Source: Rhodothermales bacterium
GTDB lineage: Bacteria > Bacteroidota > Rhodothermia > Rhodothermales > UBA10348
Assembly: GCA_017643395.1 (NCBI GenBank)
Contig: JAEPNP010000003.1
Span: forward strand, 62,001 to 126,000
Reading direction: 5' to 3'
DNA length: 64,000 nt
This document shows positions 17,088-28,000 of the stretch, one piece after another. Within the stretch, counting starts at the first letter, position 1, and each line of letters starts with the position of its first letter. The notes beneath the pieces are model-generated. The model did no database searches. It was not told where the DNA came from and saw nothing but the letters and a program-made list of their open reading frames with translations. The translations under genes and the position numbers were made by a program.

Positions 17088-17894
17088 TTGACCCGACTTG
17101 CGCACATCTCGGACGTTCATTTCGGCAGGATCGCCCACAGGGGCGTGGTCGAGGCGCTGGTGCTGGACGTCGAGGACCGGGAGCCGGATCTCGTGGTCAT
17201 CAGCGGAGACCTCACGCAGCGCGCGTATTCCTGGCAGTACCGGGACGCCCAGCAGTTCGTGCGGTCGTTCAAGACCCCGGTGCTGGTAGTGCCGGGCAAT
17301 CACGACGTCTGGCCAATGTGGTGGCCGGGCCGGCGCCTGCGGACTCCGGTCAGCCGGTTTCAGGACGTGATTTCAGATGACCTGGCGCCGCTTGTCAAGA
17401 TGTCGGAGTGCTGGGTTTTGGGTCTGAACACGGCGCACGGCGCCACCGTCAAGGGTGGCAAGGTGACCCAGCGCCAGATTGCTCTGGTGGACGATGCGTT
17501 CGAAGGCGCCCCGGACGTGCGTGTGCTGGTGGCCCACCATCCCCTCGCCCCCATGCCTCACGCACAGAGGTCTGATGTCTGCCGCGGCGGACGGGAATTG
17601 CTGGCCGCAGCGGCAAACAGGCGCGTGCAGGTTGTGCTGGGAGGCCACCTGCACGTGGCGCAGAACATCCGTAGCAACGAAGGTCCCATCATGGTACACG
17701 CCGGGACAGCGACCTCCACGAGGGGTCGCGGCCCGGACAAGGATGCCAACACCTACAACATCGTAGAACTGGACGGCCAGGCCGTGGTGGTAGAGCGCCG
17801 CGACTACGACGGCGTAGACTTCGGTCTGGTACGGCGGGAAACGCTTGCGGTGAGCCCGAACCTGCTCAAGCCGGGGATTGGGATCGGGATGTAG
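17088..17894 (+). CDS. calcineurin-like metallophosphoesterase
   Basis: From a TTG at 17088, 7 nt after the pdhC stop, the product is 268 aa. Metal-binding motifs of the family are in order: HISDVHFG, VVISGDLTQRA, VVPGNHDV, LVAHHPL, and GGHLH. This is the class III cyclic-nucleotide or general phosphoesterase fold; substrate unknown. It has no signal peptide. The longer open frame begins inside pdhC and was not used. It is convergent with the 2258-aa exoprotein gene, with 7 nt between stops. Confidence 0.9.
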   Translation: MTRLAHISDVHFGRIAHRGVVEALVLDVEDREPDLVVISGDLTQRAYSWQYRDAQQFVRSFKTPVLVVPGNHDVWPMWWPGRRLRTPVSRFQDVISDDLAPLVKMSECWVLGLNTAHGATVKGGKVTQRQIALVDDAFEGAPDVRVLVAHHPLAPMPHAQRSDVCRGGRELLAAAANRRVQVVLGGHLHVAQNIRSNEGPIMVHAGTATSTRGRGPDKDANTYNIVELDGQAVVVERRDYDGVDFGLVRRETLAVSPNLLKPGIGIGM

Positions 17895-17901
17895 GTCAGC
17901 C

Positions 17902-20900
17902 CTACTTGAGCAGCACCATCCTGCCCGTAGCAGACTCACTCCGGGCTGCTCCCTGAGCAGTCGCCCGATACAGGTATACGGCCGACGGCAGTCGCGCGCC
18001 GTCAAACTGGATGGTATGCTGCTCGCCTGCCTGAAGGCTTTCGGACAGCAGCGCCACACGCCTTCCGGTAAGGTCAAACACCTCGATCCGAACGTCCGCC
18101 GCATAAGGCAGATCAAATACGAACTGCGTAACAGGGTTGAACGGGTTTGGATAGTTGCCGTGGAGCAGAAAGCGTTCCGGCAGCTCGGACCCGGGGTCGC
18201 TGCTCGTGGTCACCTCTCCCAGATCAATGCGCCCGTCCGGATGCACGGCCCAGATCTGTAGGCCAAAGCCAGGAGTCTGGGAAGACGCAGAGCCGGTAAG
18301 CACGTATCCAACGGTAGAGCCCGCCAGCGGGGTCTGGTCATATCGATGCGCAACGATCGGCGCACCGCTTCCATCGCGCACGACGACGTCCACCACTCCC
18401 GCCAGGAAAGCGCCCGGCACCGCTCCAGAGAAGGCCTCCACGCTGGTCCTGTCTCCGTTGATTTCAAACTCTACATCCGCGGCGTCCGCGGAGGCGTTGA
18501 CCACCCACGGCTGGATGCGCGCCGGAAAGAGCGCCTCGGCCCGCACGTCCGGCACGGCTATCAGGCGTTCGCCGATCGCGGAGACCAGCACGGTCAGGCG
18601 TTCGTCGGTCAGGGGCACGCCGACGCTGCTCTGCGCAGTGGATGCTTCGAAGGCCGAACGATCGCCGGGGTACACGGCCGCTGAGGCCGTCGCCTGCATC
18701 CGTCTAAGCTTCGCCGCCGGAAAGCCGGAAACGTCGAATTCCGTATCTCCGCCGCCGAGACGCATGTCGGCATTCACCACCTGAAGGGCTGTGTTCGTGC
18801 GCCCCTGGAGCTCGGAAAGCCCGATCGAGAACATGGACCCGGTTTGACTGAGTCCGCCGCTGAGCGAAAACGACTCAGCGGTCAAACGGCCGTCCGCAAC
18901 GGTGCCGGTGGCGGCGCGAGTTTGGGGAGTCAGCAGCCGCTCCTGACGCAGCAGCACTCCGGAGGCAGAACCATTCAGGTCCGACTCCGGAACGGAAACC
19001 GTGACGGTATAGGGCTGCGAGGCCACAAAGTTGACCGAACTCGTCACGCGCCACGTGAATGGAGCCAGATCTACCGCGCCAGTGAATCCAGGCAGCCCCA
19101 ATGCAGACTGCACCGGATCCTCCGAAAGCTCCGTTCGGAACGTGGATTGAGTCAGGAGCCCGGTCAGGCCGAGGGTTAGCGGCCGATATACCGCACCGCC
19201 CAGGTGAAAGGGGTACGAGCCGGAGAAGCCGGCCGGCAGCGTGGTCGACGCCGCCCCCCGGATGAAGCTGGTCGCTCCGGGACCGCGAGCGATTCCGCCG
19301 GGGCTGGAGGGGAGTCGGAGCGTCCGGCTCCCTGTGTCAAAGACGCCACGTTCAAGCACCACCGATCCGGTGACCGAAAGGTCGGCGCCTGAAAGCCTGA
19401 CCACGCCATCGTCCGAATCCTGACTCATGGAGAGCGCGGCCACGGCTTCGGGCCCCGCGTTCAACTCCAGTGATTGATCCGCCCCGGTAAAGAAGAGCGA
19501 CGTGGAGGAGCCAAGATCGCCGTCTACGATCAGGTCTGATCCGGCCGTCACCGATAGCCCGGAGAAGACTCCTGCCAGGTTTGCCAGTCCGCCGGATTCC
19601 AGCGCCACCGACCCGCCCACGGATGCCTCCGCTGCGAGCGTGAATGCTTCACCGCTGCTGAGCTGGGCCAGCGGTCCTGAGGTCACCATCCCGGCCCCCA
19701 GCAATTCCAGGGACCGCTCGGTTGTGAGCATGGCTCCGTTCAGGTTGAACGAGTCGTCCGCGCCGTGCAGGGAAATGGTAGCCGCCCCTACCGATCGATC
19801 CCCCGCCATGAGAATGCGAGAAGCGGCGCCGGACCCGGCTCGTACGGCAAGCGAGTCCACCGACGCTCCAGCGGGGAAGAGATCCGGAGCCAGTGTCAAG
19901 TCCCCAAACGGCGCTGACAGCAGCAGGTTGATGGGCGATGAGGTCGCGTAACCCCCACCGGTGCGCAGAACCGCTCGACTCGTCGCATCCAGCGACGCGG
20001 AGATGACGCTTCCGCTGGCGGTGATGGCTCCCCCAAAGTCTGCCGTTCCCGCCCAGACGATCAGCGCGTCCGTGATGCGGAGCGCCGTGATGTTGCGAAA
20101 CTGAATGCCCGGCGAGGCCAGCACGCTTAGCCGACGCAGTTCGCCAAACCCTGCGGTGATCTCCACGCCGGGACTGAAGGAGCCCGCAACGGCTCCACTG
20201 GCACGACCACTGATTGAACCGTCGTGCAGGTCATAGTGCACCTCGTACGCACCCAGGAACTCCGGGCGCCCCGCAAGACCGCCACGACCCTGCATTACGA
20301 TCATGGCCCCGGCACCAATCTGGAGCTGGCCGTCTGCGGCGGCCAGAAACTGTGACCCTCCGCGCCCGGCCGCCAATCTGTTGGCCACCGTAAGCGTGCG
20401 TCCGTTGTTCGGCAGCCGAAGGTTGCCCCGCAGCCGAACGTTGTCGAGGGTCACCGAGGCGCTGAGCGCGACCGTTGCGTTTCCGGCTCCGAGCACCAGT
20501 TCGCCGAAATGGTCGTCGTTGAGAGGAAAGAGCGCGGCATCACCCAGGTGGGCGGCCAGTGCGGGGAGCTGCGGTGCAGACGTGCCCACCAACCGCCCAC
20601 CAGAAGACAGAAAGACATCCGCCGTCGAGCCTTCGAGCACGATGTCGTTGAGGCCGATGTCCAGGACCCCTCGCTCGAGAGAGAATTGCTTGTTGGTGAC
20701 CACCACTTCGTGCGGACCGTTCACCGAGCGTATGCGCACCACGTCGGTGTCCTGATTTGATCGCACGCGCAGGTTGGCGGACGACACCTCCACCGAATTA
20801 CCCAACTGGATGTTGGAAGGCCCCTTGAGAATGAGGTCGCCACCCGTGCCCGCGAAATCACCGAAAAAGGCGTCCGCGTCGCCGTCCAATGCCTCGCCAT

Positions 20901-23900
20901 CCGCGTCCAGCAGGGCCGAAGCACCGTCCAGAGTAACGGAGAACCGGTCCATGAAGATGTCGCCGTCCACCACGACCAACTCGTCAGTGATCACCAGGTC
21001 CGTTGCCAGGACCACGTCATCCGATGCGGTTTCGCTTTCAGGCGCCACACGGAGGCGGGGCAGGGGAGAGGCGAGGCCGAGAGTGGCGTCGCCGGTCAGG
21101 ACGACAAAACCGCCGTCTATGATCTCTGGAGGGGTGGTGCCGGCGCCGAGTTGCCAGATGCTTGCCGCATCGGTCGTGAGCGATGCCCCCGCGCGGGCGT
21201 ACAGCGCGTGATCGGTTCCGATGGTCCAGTTGGATGCCGTGCCGGTCAACGAGGCGCCGGCGGCGAGCTCCACACGGTCAGCGATCGCGATTGCGGCGTC
21301 GGTTGCGACAACTGATTCTTCAATCAGCAGGCCGCCGGGACGGCCGCTGGATCCCAGCGTGACCGAGCCCCCGGTGATGGTAAGGTTCGACACGTGCGCC
21401 AGCTCCAGCAGCGTACCCGCCCCATCCTCAAGCACCAGCCGTTCCACGCGGCCGTCGGCGTCACACTGCACAGATGTCGCTCCGACCAGACGAATTTCGC
21501 CGTTGCCTTCGGTGCGCCCTCCGAGGAAATGCGCGTGTGCTCCCGTGGACCGCAGGGATGCTCCCGACTCCAGACGGACCAGGGCCCCGGTGGTCACCGA
21601 TAGTGCTCCGGAGATCTCGATGGGAGCACCAAGGCTGAGCCCGAACACGGCCGGGTCGTTGGCCGCGTCGCTCAGGTCCACCGAAAGGTCGCGGATGGGG
21701 CCCCAGGTCAACTCGGTTCCGGGTGTGTACAGGCTGGTGACGTCGCCCGACCATGAGAGGTCGAACGGCGTACCGGCGGCATTGACGGTGCCCCCCGCAA
21801 TGCGCACGCCGTCCGGAGTCCCATTACCCGGCGCTTCGTCGGACACGTTCAACGCCAATCCAGCCGCATTGCCGACAAACTGCAGTGCGCCGCCATTCAG
21901 GTTAATGCCGCCGGTTTCCAGGTTCAGCGTGCCAGCCAGGTTCAGGGCTGGGCTCTCCAATACCACATCGCGCGACTCGTCGCCCATGGACAGTGTCAGG
22001 TCCCCATAAACGCCATTTCCTCGCAGTCCGAAATCGAGCGCGGCCTGGTCCGTCACCGAAATGCTTCCGGCATACGTGCCTGTAACCGACATCCAGGCAC
22101 CGGCGTGCTGAATCCGGGCGCTGCCGAGTTCAAGCACGCCCGAGATGTCAGCTGTGCCCAGAAGCCGGAGCACGGAATCTGAGTTTATGCTCACCTGTGC
22201 TCCGCGAGCGATGAGGTTGGCCCCCACAACCTGCGGCGGGAGCACCAGCGCTTGCCCTGCCCCTGACAGAACCAACGTGCCGGATTCCATGGACAAAGAA
22301 GCGTCGGCCAGGTCGGCTGCGCCCGTCAGATCGAGCGACCCGAGCACCGTGACCTCACCATGGAGTCTCGTTATGCCTTGAACCGTCAGCGCGGTGCCGG
22401 CCGGAATGGTCAGGCGACCGGTTGCCTCCTGGTTCAGCAATCCGGACACCGATACGTCCTCAGTAAACTCCAGCGCGCCCCGCACAATCGATGGGGGAAG
22501 CGTGGACAGGCCTGATATCCGGGAGGTCCCGCTCCAGACCAGGTCGCCAGCTCCGAGCCAGTCCAGCGTGCCGCCCTCAGACAGAAGATTCGCGTACAGC
22601 GTCAGCGTGGATTCCAGCGTCAGGGAGCTCGTGGCCGGAAGCGTCAGCGTTTCGATCAGTTCGAGCGGCTGCGTTAGCGTCACGCTTGCGCCGGTCAGCG
22701 AAAGGGACTCGGCCATAATGCCGCCGGACAGCCCGAGCCTGCGGGTCGCGCCAGGTGATGCGACCAGCACCGCGTCCGGAATCTGCCACACGGCCCCATC
22801 GCCAAGGAGATCACCGCCGAAACGGATAACGGTCCCGCCCGAGCCTACCAGGCGGCCGGATACGAGGGTAATGTGCGATGCGGCATCCAGCGAAGCGGCC
22901 GACTCGAGCTGCAGGGTGCCGCCACTGACCAGCAAATCGCCCGTGCGCAGTTCGGTGCCGACCACATGCTCCCCGGCCGTGACGCTGGTTTGGCCGGACA
23001 CCGTGAGGCCCTCCGGGGCATCGATGCCTGCACCGGCCAGTTCGAGTGAAGGCCAGGAAGCAAGGCCGCTGACGGATTGCCGGAGCCCTCCGTCGAGGCG
23101 AAGCAGGGTGAATCCGGTGGCGGACCCTGAACCCAGCAGGTGGCCGCCGACGAGGAGGGTGTCGGTGCCGGACAGGGTGCCGTCGACTCGGACCAATCCG
23201 CGCACATCAAGGGCGGTTGTGGAAGCATCGAGGGTGACCGCGGCGTCGACAACAAGCGAGTCGGTGATGGCGAGTTGGGAGCCGGTCAGCGAGGCGTCTC
23301 CCGTAACGAGGAGCGCTGTGGCTTCTGCCGCGTCGAGCCGTGAGCCGGCGCGCAGTTCGGTAGTGCTGGTCGCTCCGCCCCCCGACAGCGAGACCCCATC
23401 GCCCAGAACCAGCGGTGCCGACGCAGAGGAGATTGTACCGCTGTTCAGGTACGTGTCCGAGGCGTCGGCCAGGGTCAGTCCATTGTGGAGCAGTGCGCCG
23501 GTGTTGTTGAGCGCCGTCGGCAGGTCGGTGCCCGCAAAGTGCACGCTGGACAGCCGTGCGACCTGTGCGTTGGACAGTGCGCCGTCAAACTGAAGCGGCT
23601 GCGATCCGCCGGGGCCAAACAGGAGCGAGCCCGTAAGATTGACGATGTCCGCTTTCCATGGCTGCCCGGATGCGATGTCGCGGATCGTCAGGTCACCCGC
23701 GTTTTCGATGCGACTGGTTGCGGGCGCGGCGCCTTCGCCCAGTCTCAGGGCACCGATAAAAAGTGTACCGCCCCGGTGGAGGATCGCGGCGGGCGGAGGG
23801 AAGGCGCCTGCGATGTGTACCTCCGGCATGTTCGCCAGCCCGGCGAAGTCGGCGGTGCTCCGAATGGGGCTGTCGGAGTTCGTGATGGTCACCCGGTCCT

Positions 23901-24678
23901 GGAACAGCACCTCTCCCGAGCGCACAAACTCGATGGACCCGCGTGGCAGATCGATGGACTCGGCGACAATCACATCGCCCGAGAAGAGAAGTCTGTGATC
24001 ACTCAGGTCTGTGGGCAGGCGATACTGCTGGCCGCCGCCGAACTCGACGACCCGTGGGGCCGGCGTGTACTGGATGCTGCCTGTAAGCGTGTTGCCCTGG
24101 AAGCGCACGCGTGCCGAATCGGGAGCGACCTTGGAGGAGTTGGCGGGATTCACGCGACCCGGAACGCCGACGGACGCGCCCAGCGTGACGGTCAGTCCGG
24201 TGAAGTCGACGATGGACGCATCGAAGTAGACCGAGTGCAGCGCGTTCTCCAGTTCGGGTGCGGTCGGATTGTCCGTGTTCGCGACGCCTGCGCCGAAGAC
24301 AAGCGCGCTTGCGCTGCCGGGCTCAAAGTCCAGCGTGCCCGAGCCGGAGGCAAAGCGCACAAACTTCTCGGAGAAGCGGACCTCTGTCGCTCCAGCAAAA
24401 GCGTCGAGCTGGAAGGTGACTGACTTGCCCGGGATGTCCAGGCTGATTCCGTCCGCATCGTCCCCCACGAAATACTCGCCGGCCGAAACGCACACGCGGC
24501 CGCCAGCGGGTGCGTTGCGATAGGCCAGCTCAAACGAGCGGAGGGGAGCCACCCGGGATCCGGGGTTGCCGTCGTCCCCGTCCGACGCGTTTACGAAAAT
24601 GTCACACGCCTGGCCCGAGGCCGCTGAGGGCACGCAAAGGAGAAAGAAAACGGTTGCCTGGCAGAGGCGACGGAGCAT
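17902..24678 (-). CDS. giant T9SS-secreted beta-helix exoprotein (2258 aa)
   Basis: The N-terminus is a clear signal peptide (MLRRLCQATVFFLLCVPSA). The first mature domain (about 25-110; DIFVNASDGDDGNPGS, then FELAYRNAPAGGRVCVSAG) is the opening found in DUF1565/pectate-lyase-like right-handed beta-helix proteins. Most of the remaining length is a loose repeat of short strands (LDLTGAADLADASLSME-type rungs) like an autotransporter passenger. About 2060-2140 looks like one or two beta domains. Residues about 2164-2258 form a T9SS type A sorting domain with LLHGNYPNPFNPVTQF. It is probably an adhesin or surface-layer protein; no catalytic motif was seen. It is divergent from the 2443-aa paralogue, with a 409-bp shared regulatory region between. 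Confidence 0.88.
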   Translation of the reverse strand: MLRRLCQATVFFLLCVPSAASGQACDIFVNASDGDDGNPGSRVAPLRSFELAYRNAPAGGRVCVSAGEYFVGDDADGISLDIPGKSVTFQLDAFAGATEVRFSEKFVRFASGSGTLDFEPGSASALVFGAGVANTDNPTAPELENALHSVYFDASIVDFTGLTVTLGASVGVPGRVNPANSSKVAPDSARVRFQGNTLTGSIQYTPAPRVVEFGGGQQYRLPTDLSDHRLLFSGDVIVAESIDLPRGSIEFVRSGEVLFQDRVTITNSDSPIRSTADFAGLANMPEVHIAGAFPPPAAILHRGGTLFIGALRLGEGAAPATSRIENAGDLTIRDIASGQPWKADIVNLTGSLLFGPGGSQPLQFDGALSNAQVARLSSVHFAGTDLPTALNNTGALLHNGLTLADASDTYLNSGTISSASAPLVLGDGVSLSGGGATSTTELRAGSRLDAAEATALLVTGDASLTGSQLAITDSLVVDAAVTLDASTTALDVRGLVRVDGTLSGTDTLLVGGHLLGSGSATGFTLLRLDGGLRQSVSGLASWPSLELAGAGIDAPEGLTVSGQTSVTAGEHVVGTELRTGDLLVSGGTLQLESAASLDAASHITLVSGRLVGSGGTVIRFGGDLLGDGAVWQIPDAVLVASPGATRRLGLSGGIMAESLSLTGASVTLTQPLELIETLTLPATSSLTLESTLTLYANLLSEGGTLDWLGAGDLVWSGTSRISGLSTLPPSIVRGALEFTEDVSVSGLLNQEATGRLTIPAGTALTVQGITRLHGEVTVLGSLDLTGAADLADASLSMESGTLVLSGAGQALVLPPQVVGANLIARGAQVSINSDSVLRLLGTADISGVLELGSARIQHAGAWMSVTGTYAGSISVTDQAALDFGLRGNGVYGDLTLSMGDESRDVVLESPALNLAGTLNLETGGINLNGGALQFVGNAAGLALNVSDEAPGNGTPDGVRIAGGTVNAAGTPFDLSWSGDVTSLYTPGTELTWGPIRDLSVDLSDAANDPAVFGLSLGAPIEISGALSVTTGALVRLESGASLRSTGAHAHFLGGRTEGNGEIRLVGATSVQCDADGRVERLVLEDGAGTLLELAHVSNLTITGGSVTLGSSGRPGGLLIEESVVATDAAIAIADRVELAAGASLTGTASNWTIGTDHALYARAGASLTTDAASIWQLGAGTTPPEIIDGGFVVLTGDATLGLASPLPRLRVAPESETASDDVVLATDLVITDELVVVDGDIFMDRFSVTLDGASALLDADGEALDGDADAFFGDFAGTGGDLILKGPSNIQLGNSVEVSSANLRVRSNQDTDVVRIRSVNGPHEVVVTNKQFSLERGVLDIGLNDIVLEGSTADVFLSSGGRLVGTSAPQLPALAAHLGDAALFPLNDDHFGELVLGAGNATVALSASVTLDNVRLRGNLRLPNNGRTLTVANRLAAGRGGSQFLAAADGQLQIGAGAMIVMQGRGGLAGRPEFLGAYEVHYDLHDGSISGRASGAVAGSFSPGVEITAGFGELRRLSVLASPGIQFRNITALRITDALIVWAGTADFGGAITASGSVISASLDATSRAVLRTGGGYATSSPINLLLSAPFGDLTLAPDLFPAGASVDSLAVRAGSGAASRILMAGDRSVGAATISLHGADDSFNLNGAMLTTERSLELLGAGMVTSGPLAQLSSGEAFTLAAEASVGGSVALESGGLANLAGVFSGLSVTAGSDLIVDGDLGSSTSLFFTGADQSLELNAGPEAVAALSMSQDSDDGVVRLSGADLSVTGSVVLERGVFDTGSRTLRLPSSPGGIARGPGATSFIRGAASTTLPAGFSGSYPFHLGGAVYRPLTLGLTGLLTQSTFRTELSEDPVQSALGLPGFTGAVDLAPFTWRVTSSVNFVASQPYTVTVSVPESDLNGSASGVLLRQERLLTPQTRAATGTVADGRLTAESFSLSGGLSQTGSMFSIGLSELQGRTNTALQVVNADMRLGGGDTEFDVSGFPAAKLRRMQATASAAVYPGDRSAFEASTAQSSVGVPLTDERLTVLVSAIGERLIAVPDVRAEALFPARIQPWVVNASADAADVEFEINGDRTSVEAFSGAVPGAFLAGVVDVVVRDGSGAPIVAHRYDQTPLAGSTVGYVLTGSASSQTPGFGLQIWAVHPDGRIDLGEVTTSSDPGSELPERFLLHGNYPNPFNPVTQFVFDLPYAADVRIEVFDLTGRRVALLSESLQAGEQHTIQFDGARLPSAVYLYRATAQGAARSESATGRMVLLK

Positions 24679-25087
24679 GGAGGCCTGTTTATAACGTGAA
24701 GATAGTGTGCTATCGGCCGGTGCAGTTCAATCTGCGGCAGATACGGACGATGTCCACTGCTCGCTATACACCGCAGGAGTTGACAATGACTCATGCCACG
24801 CCCCATTTTCGCGTGAATGCCTAATTCGCGCTTCCAAAAAAGGCGAATCAGGCATTGGGTGCGTCGGCTTTTTCCGGTGTATCCCTCCCACAACGGAAGC
24901 TCACCCACTTCGAACTTCTACCCCTTTGCTGAGCAATCGCCTACCGCTTAGCGTGTTGGCGACCAGTGCGTCTGATGCTGGTCGCCATTGCTGTTGCTCA
25001 ACGAATCTGAGCGCTGGACGGCCCCTCGCCTTTCGGTTCTCAACCCTCTAGTCAACAATCCTAATAACTCAAGGAGAGGCTCAGTCC
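24679..25087. other. 409-bp divergent regulatory region between two giant exoprotein genes
   Basis: The region is noticeably less GC-rich than its surroundings, as expected for promoters firing both ways. It contains a strong inverted repeat at 24816-24856 (listed separately) and an AAGGAG ribosome-binding-like site at 25071-25076 ahead of the ATG at 25088. No believable coding frame was found. Confidence 0.65.
24816..24856. promoter_or_regulatory. 14-bp inverted repeat in divergent intergenic region
   Basis: The arm AATGCCTAATTCGC (24816-24829) faces GCGAATCAGGCATT (24843-24856). Thirteen of fourteen positions are complementary and the remaining one allows a G-U pair in RNA. The loop is 13 nt and A-rich. 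No T-run follows on either strand, so a simple terminator is unlikely; a transcript leader structure or dimeric regulator site is possible. Confidence 0.65.
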
Positions 25088-28000
25088 ATGGACAGCAAGA
25101 AATTGCTACAGCTTCTTGGTTCCTTGGTGATGGTGTTCGTGCTCGCGGCGTTCACTGGACCCCAGGACTCGTCGGCGCAGTCGACCTGGTACGTCAACTC
25201 GACGGAAGGGGACGACAACAACGACGGTAGCCAGATTAACAACGCCGGTGCAGGCGTCGGTCCCTTCGCGACCATCGACAAAGGCATCAGCGAAGCCAGC
25301 GACGGCGATACGATCGTCATCCTCGCCGGCACCTATAACGAGGACATCGATCCCGAGGCATCCAATGCCGGTATTGAGAACCTCACTTTCCAGGTTCAGG
25401 CCTCCGGGGGCAATACGATTGTCTTCATCGAAGACCTGAACATTGACGAAGATCAGAGCCTCTCCGGCGGTAACGGGAAGTTTCGGGTCACGGGTGGCGA
25501 TGTCCGCCTGACCGACGGCGCCCTTACCGTAGCCTCCGGCATCCTTGAGCTGGCCGCAGGTGTTTCGGTTGAAGTCAATGACGGTTCCGTTTCGGGTAAC
25601 AACTTTGTTTACCTCGGAGACGGTTCCGTTCGCTATGACCCGACGAACACCGGTGGCAGTCCTGCGACGATCACCACTGGTCTGGAACTGCCTTCCGATG
25701 GTGCCCTCGGCGGGGGTACGCTCTCGACCGACGCAGCGTTCGACAGCGGATCGCTGACGGTTGACCAGGCGATTACCGCAGGAGCCGTCGACCTGAACGG
25801 TGATGCAGCGGTAACCTTCCAGCAGTCCGTCGGCGGCACCGCCATCGACATCGACGGCGCAGGCGATGTGGCGTTCAACTCCACCGTGAGTGGTGGGGAC
25901 TTCGACGTCACCGGGGCATCGGATGTAACGGTCACGGGCAACATGACCCTGTCCGCCGACCTGTCCATCGAAGGCACGGCCGATGCCGGTAGCTTCACGG
26001 CAAACGGCACCGTTACTGCCCTCTCGATTACGATCGACGGCGACGACGACGTGGACTTCAACGGCGCGGTTTCCGTCACCGGCGGCAACTTCGACCACGA
26101 TGGATCCGGCGACGTCACCACGGGAGACGTCGACCTGAACGGAAATAACCTCGTTCAGACAGATGGCACGTTCACCATGTCGAGCACGCTGACCGTTGGC
26201 GATATCGACGCTGATGGGGTCCGTATCTCCAACGCGGCCGGAGCGTCCATGACGATTGACAACATCGTCCTGGAAAGCATCGACAATACGGGTGAGGACG
26301 GAACGGCACTCGATACCGACGAGTCCGTCTACGCGACGATTGACAACAACGGTACGTTCGTAATCAACGGCTCGATCACGGAGCAGACAGTGGTCGACGA
26401 TGACGACGCCGACGAAGATGTCACGCACGCCCTCGCTATTGACAACGCGGACGACGCACTGTTCACAATCAACGCCACCACGGGCTTCAGTGGTGATGTG
26501 ACCAACGCGGCCTCGAACTTCAACAACAACACGGGCGATGCCATCCAGGATGAGGGTATCGCAGTAGGCGCGAGCAACACGGTCACCGCTTCCTTCGCCG
26601 GCGCATTCACCGACCTCGGCTACTGGGGCGGCGGAACGCTGGCCATTACGGCCGGCACGGCTGCGATCGACGACCTGGAAACGGTCGGCGGACTCACTCT
26701 GTCTGCTGCACGTGCCATCACTACCACTGACCTGGTGGCGACCGGCAACGTTGATCTCCAGGCCGACGGCCCCGTAACACACGCTACCGTTCTGGATGTC
26801 GGTGGAACCCTGACGGTTTCCGGCGACGACATCACGATCAACGACGGCGCAGGCACGCACGAACTGGACGGCCTCACCGTCACCGGCGACGACTTCACCT
26901 ACGGTGATGGCGACGACACGATCAACGTGGACGGCAATGCCACAATCTCGGACGCCACGATTGACGGCGCTCTTGATGTGGACAGTGGTAACTTCACCAC
27001 CGACGGCGGAACGGTCACCGGTGCGCTCGGCGTTGAGGGAACGGCCACCTTCTCTGGTGCCGTCACCCTGGATTCGACCTTCGACGTCGATGGCGCAGCC
27101 ACGATCAACGCGGGTAGCACGGTTTCGGCCGCTGCATTCGCCGCATCCGACATCGGCGGAGCCTTCACGGTTAACGGCACCTTCGACGGAACCGGTACAG
27201 GCACCAGTCTGACGGTAGGAAGCGCGACCATCGCGATTCCGGCCGGCATCCTGGATCTGGACGACGCGGACTTCACGCTTGGCGGTGACTTCACGGGTGG
27301 TACGCTCACCGACGCCGGGGATGTGACAATCAACATTCCTTCGGGCGGGGCGACCTTCTCGCCGGGTCCGAACACCACGGTGGACGGCTTCACGGCTGAC
27401 GGCTCCGGCCGCACCGTTACCGTTTCGGAAGGCTTCACCGTCAGCGACAACGGCGTAGACGTCAATAACGACGCGACACTCGCCTTGGGCGACAACACCG
27501 TCACCATCGGTGCCGGTGGCCTGACGCTGGAGGACGAGGCCCAGATTACCACCTCGTCCACCGCAGGCGCTGTTGCGTTTAACGGCGGTGCTCAGGACAT
27601 CACTGTCACGGGTGCTCCGACTACGGATCCGTCGATTTCAAACATCCGCGTAAACGGAACCGCCACGGTTACCGTGCGGAATGACATCGACATCACCGGC
27701 GACCTGGCACTGAACAACGGAACGTTCGTGGTCGACACCGGCGACACGGTCAACATGACCGGTTCGTCGGCTACGATCACGCGCAACCCGTCTACCGGAA
27801 CCCTGACCGTTAACGGTACGCTCGCCGGTTCCTGGGATGTGGTTTACTTCGGCGCGGCAGGAACGACCTCCGGGGAGTTCTCTGACGGTCAGACCAAGTC
27901 CGCGACGGTCAACATGACTTCCGGCGCGACGCTGACCATTGACGACGCTGCGGACCTGTCTGGCAACTTCACCGTCACTGACGGAATCGTCGTCATCGAC

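Noticed and set aside
24591-24908. 105-aa minus-strand frame across the divergent intergenic region
   Set aside because: It runs over the start of the 2258-aa gene and has no domain, signal or homologue-like composition.
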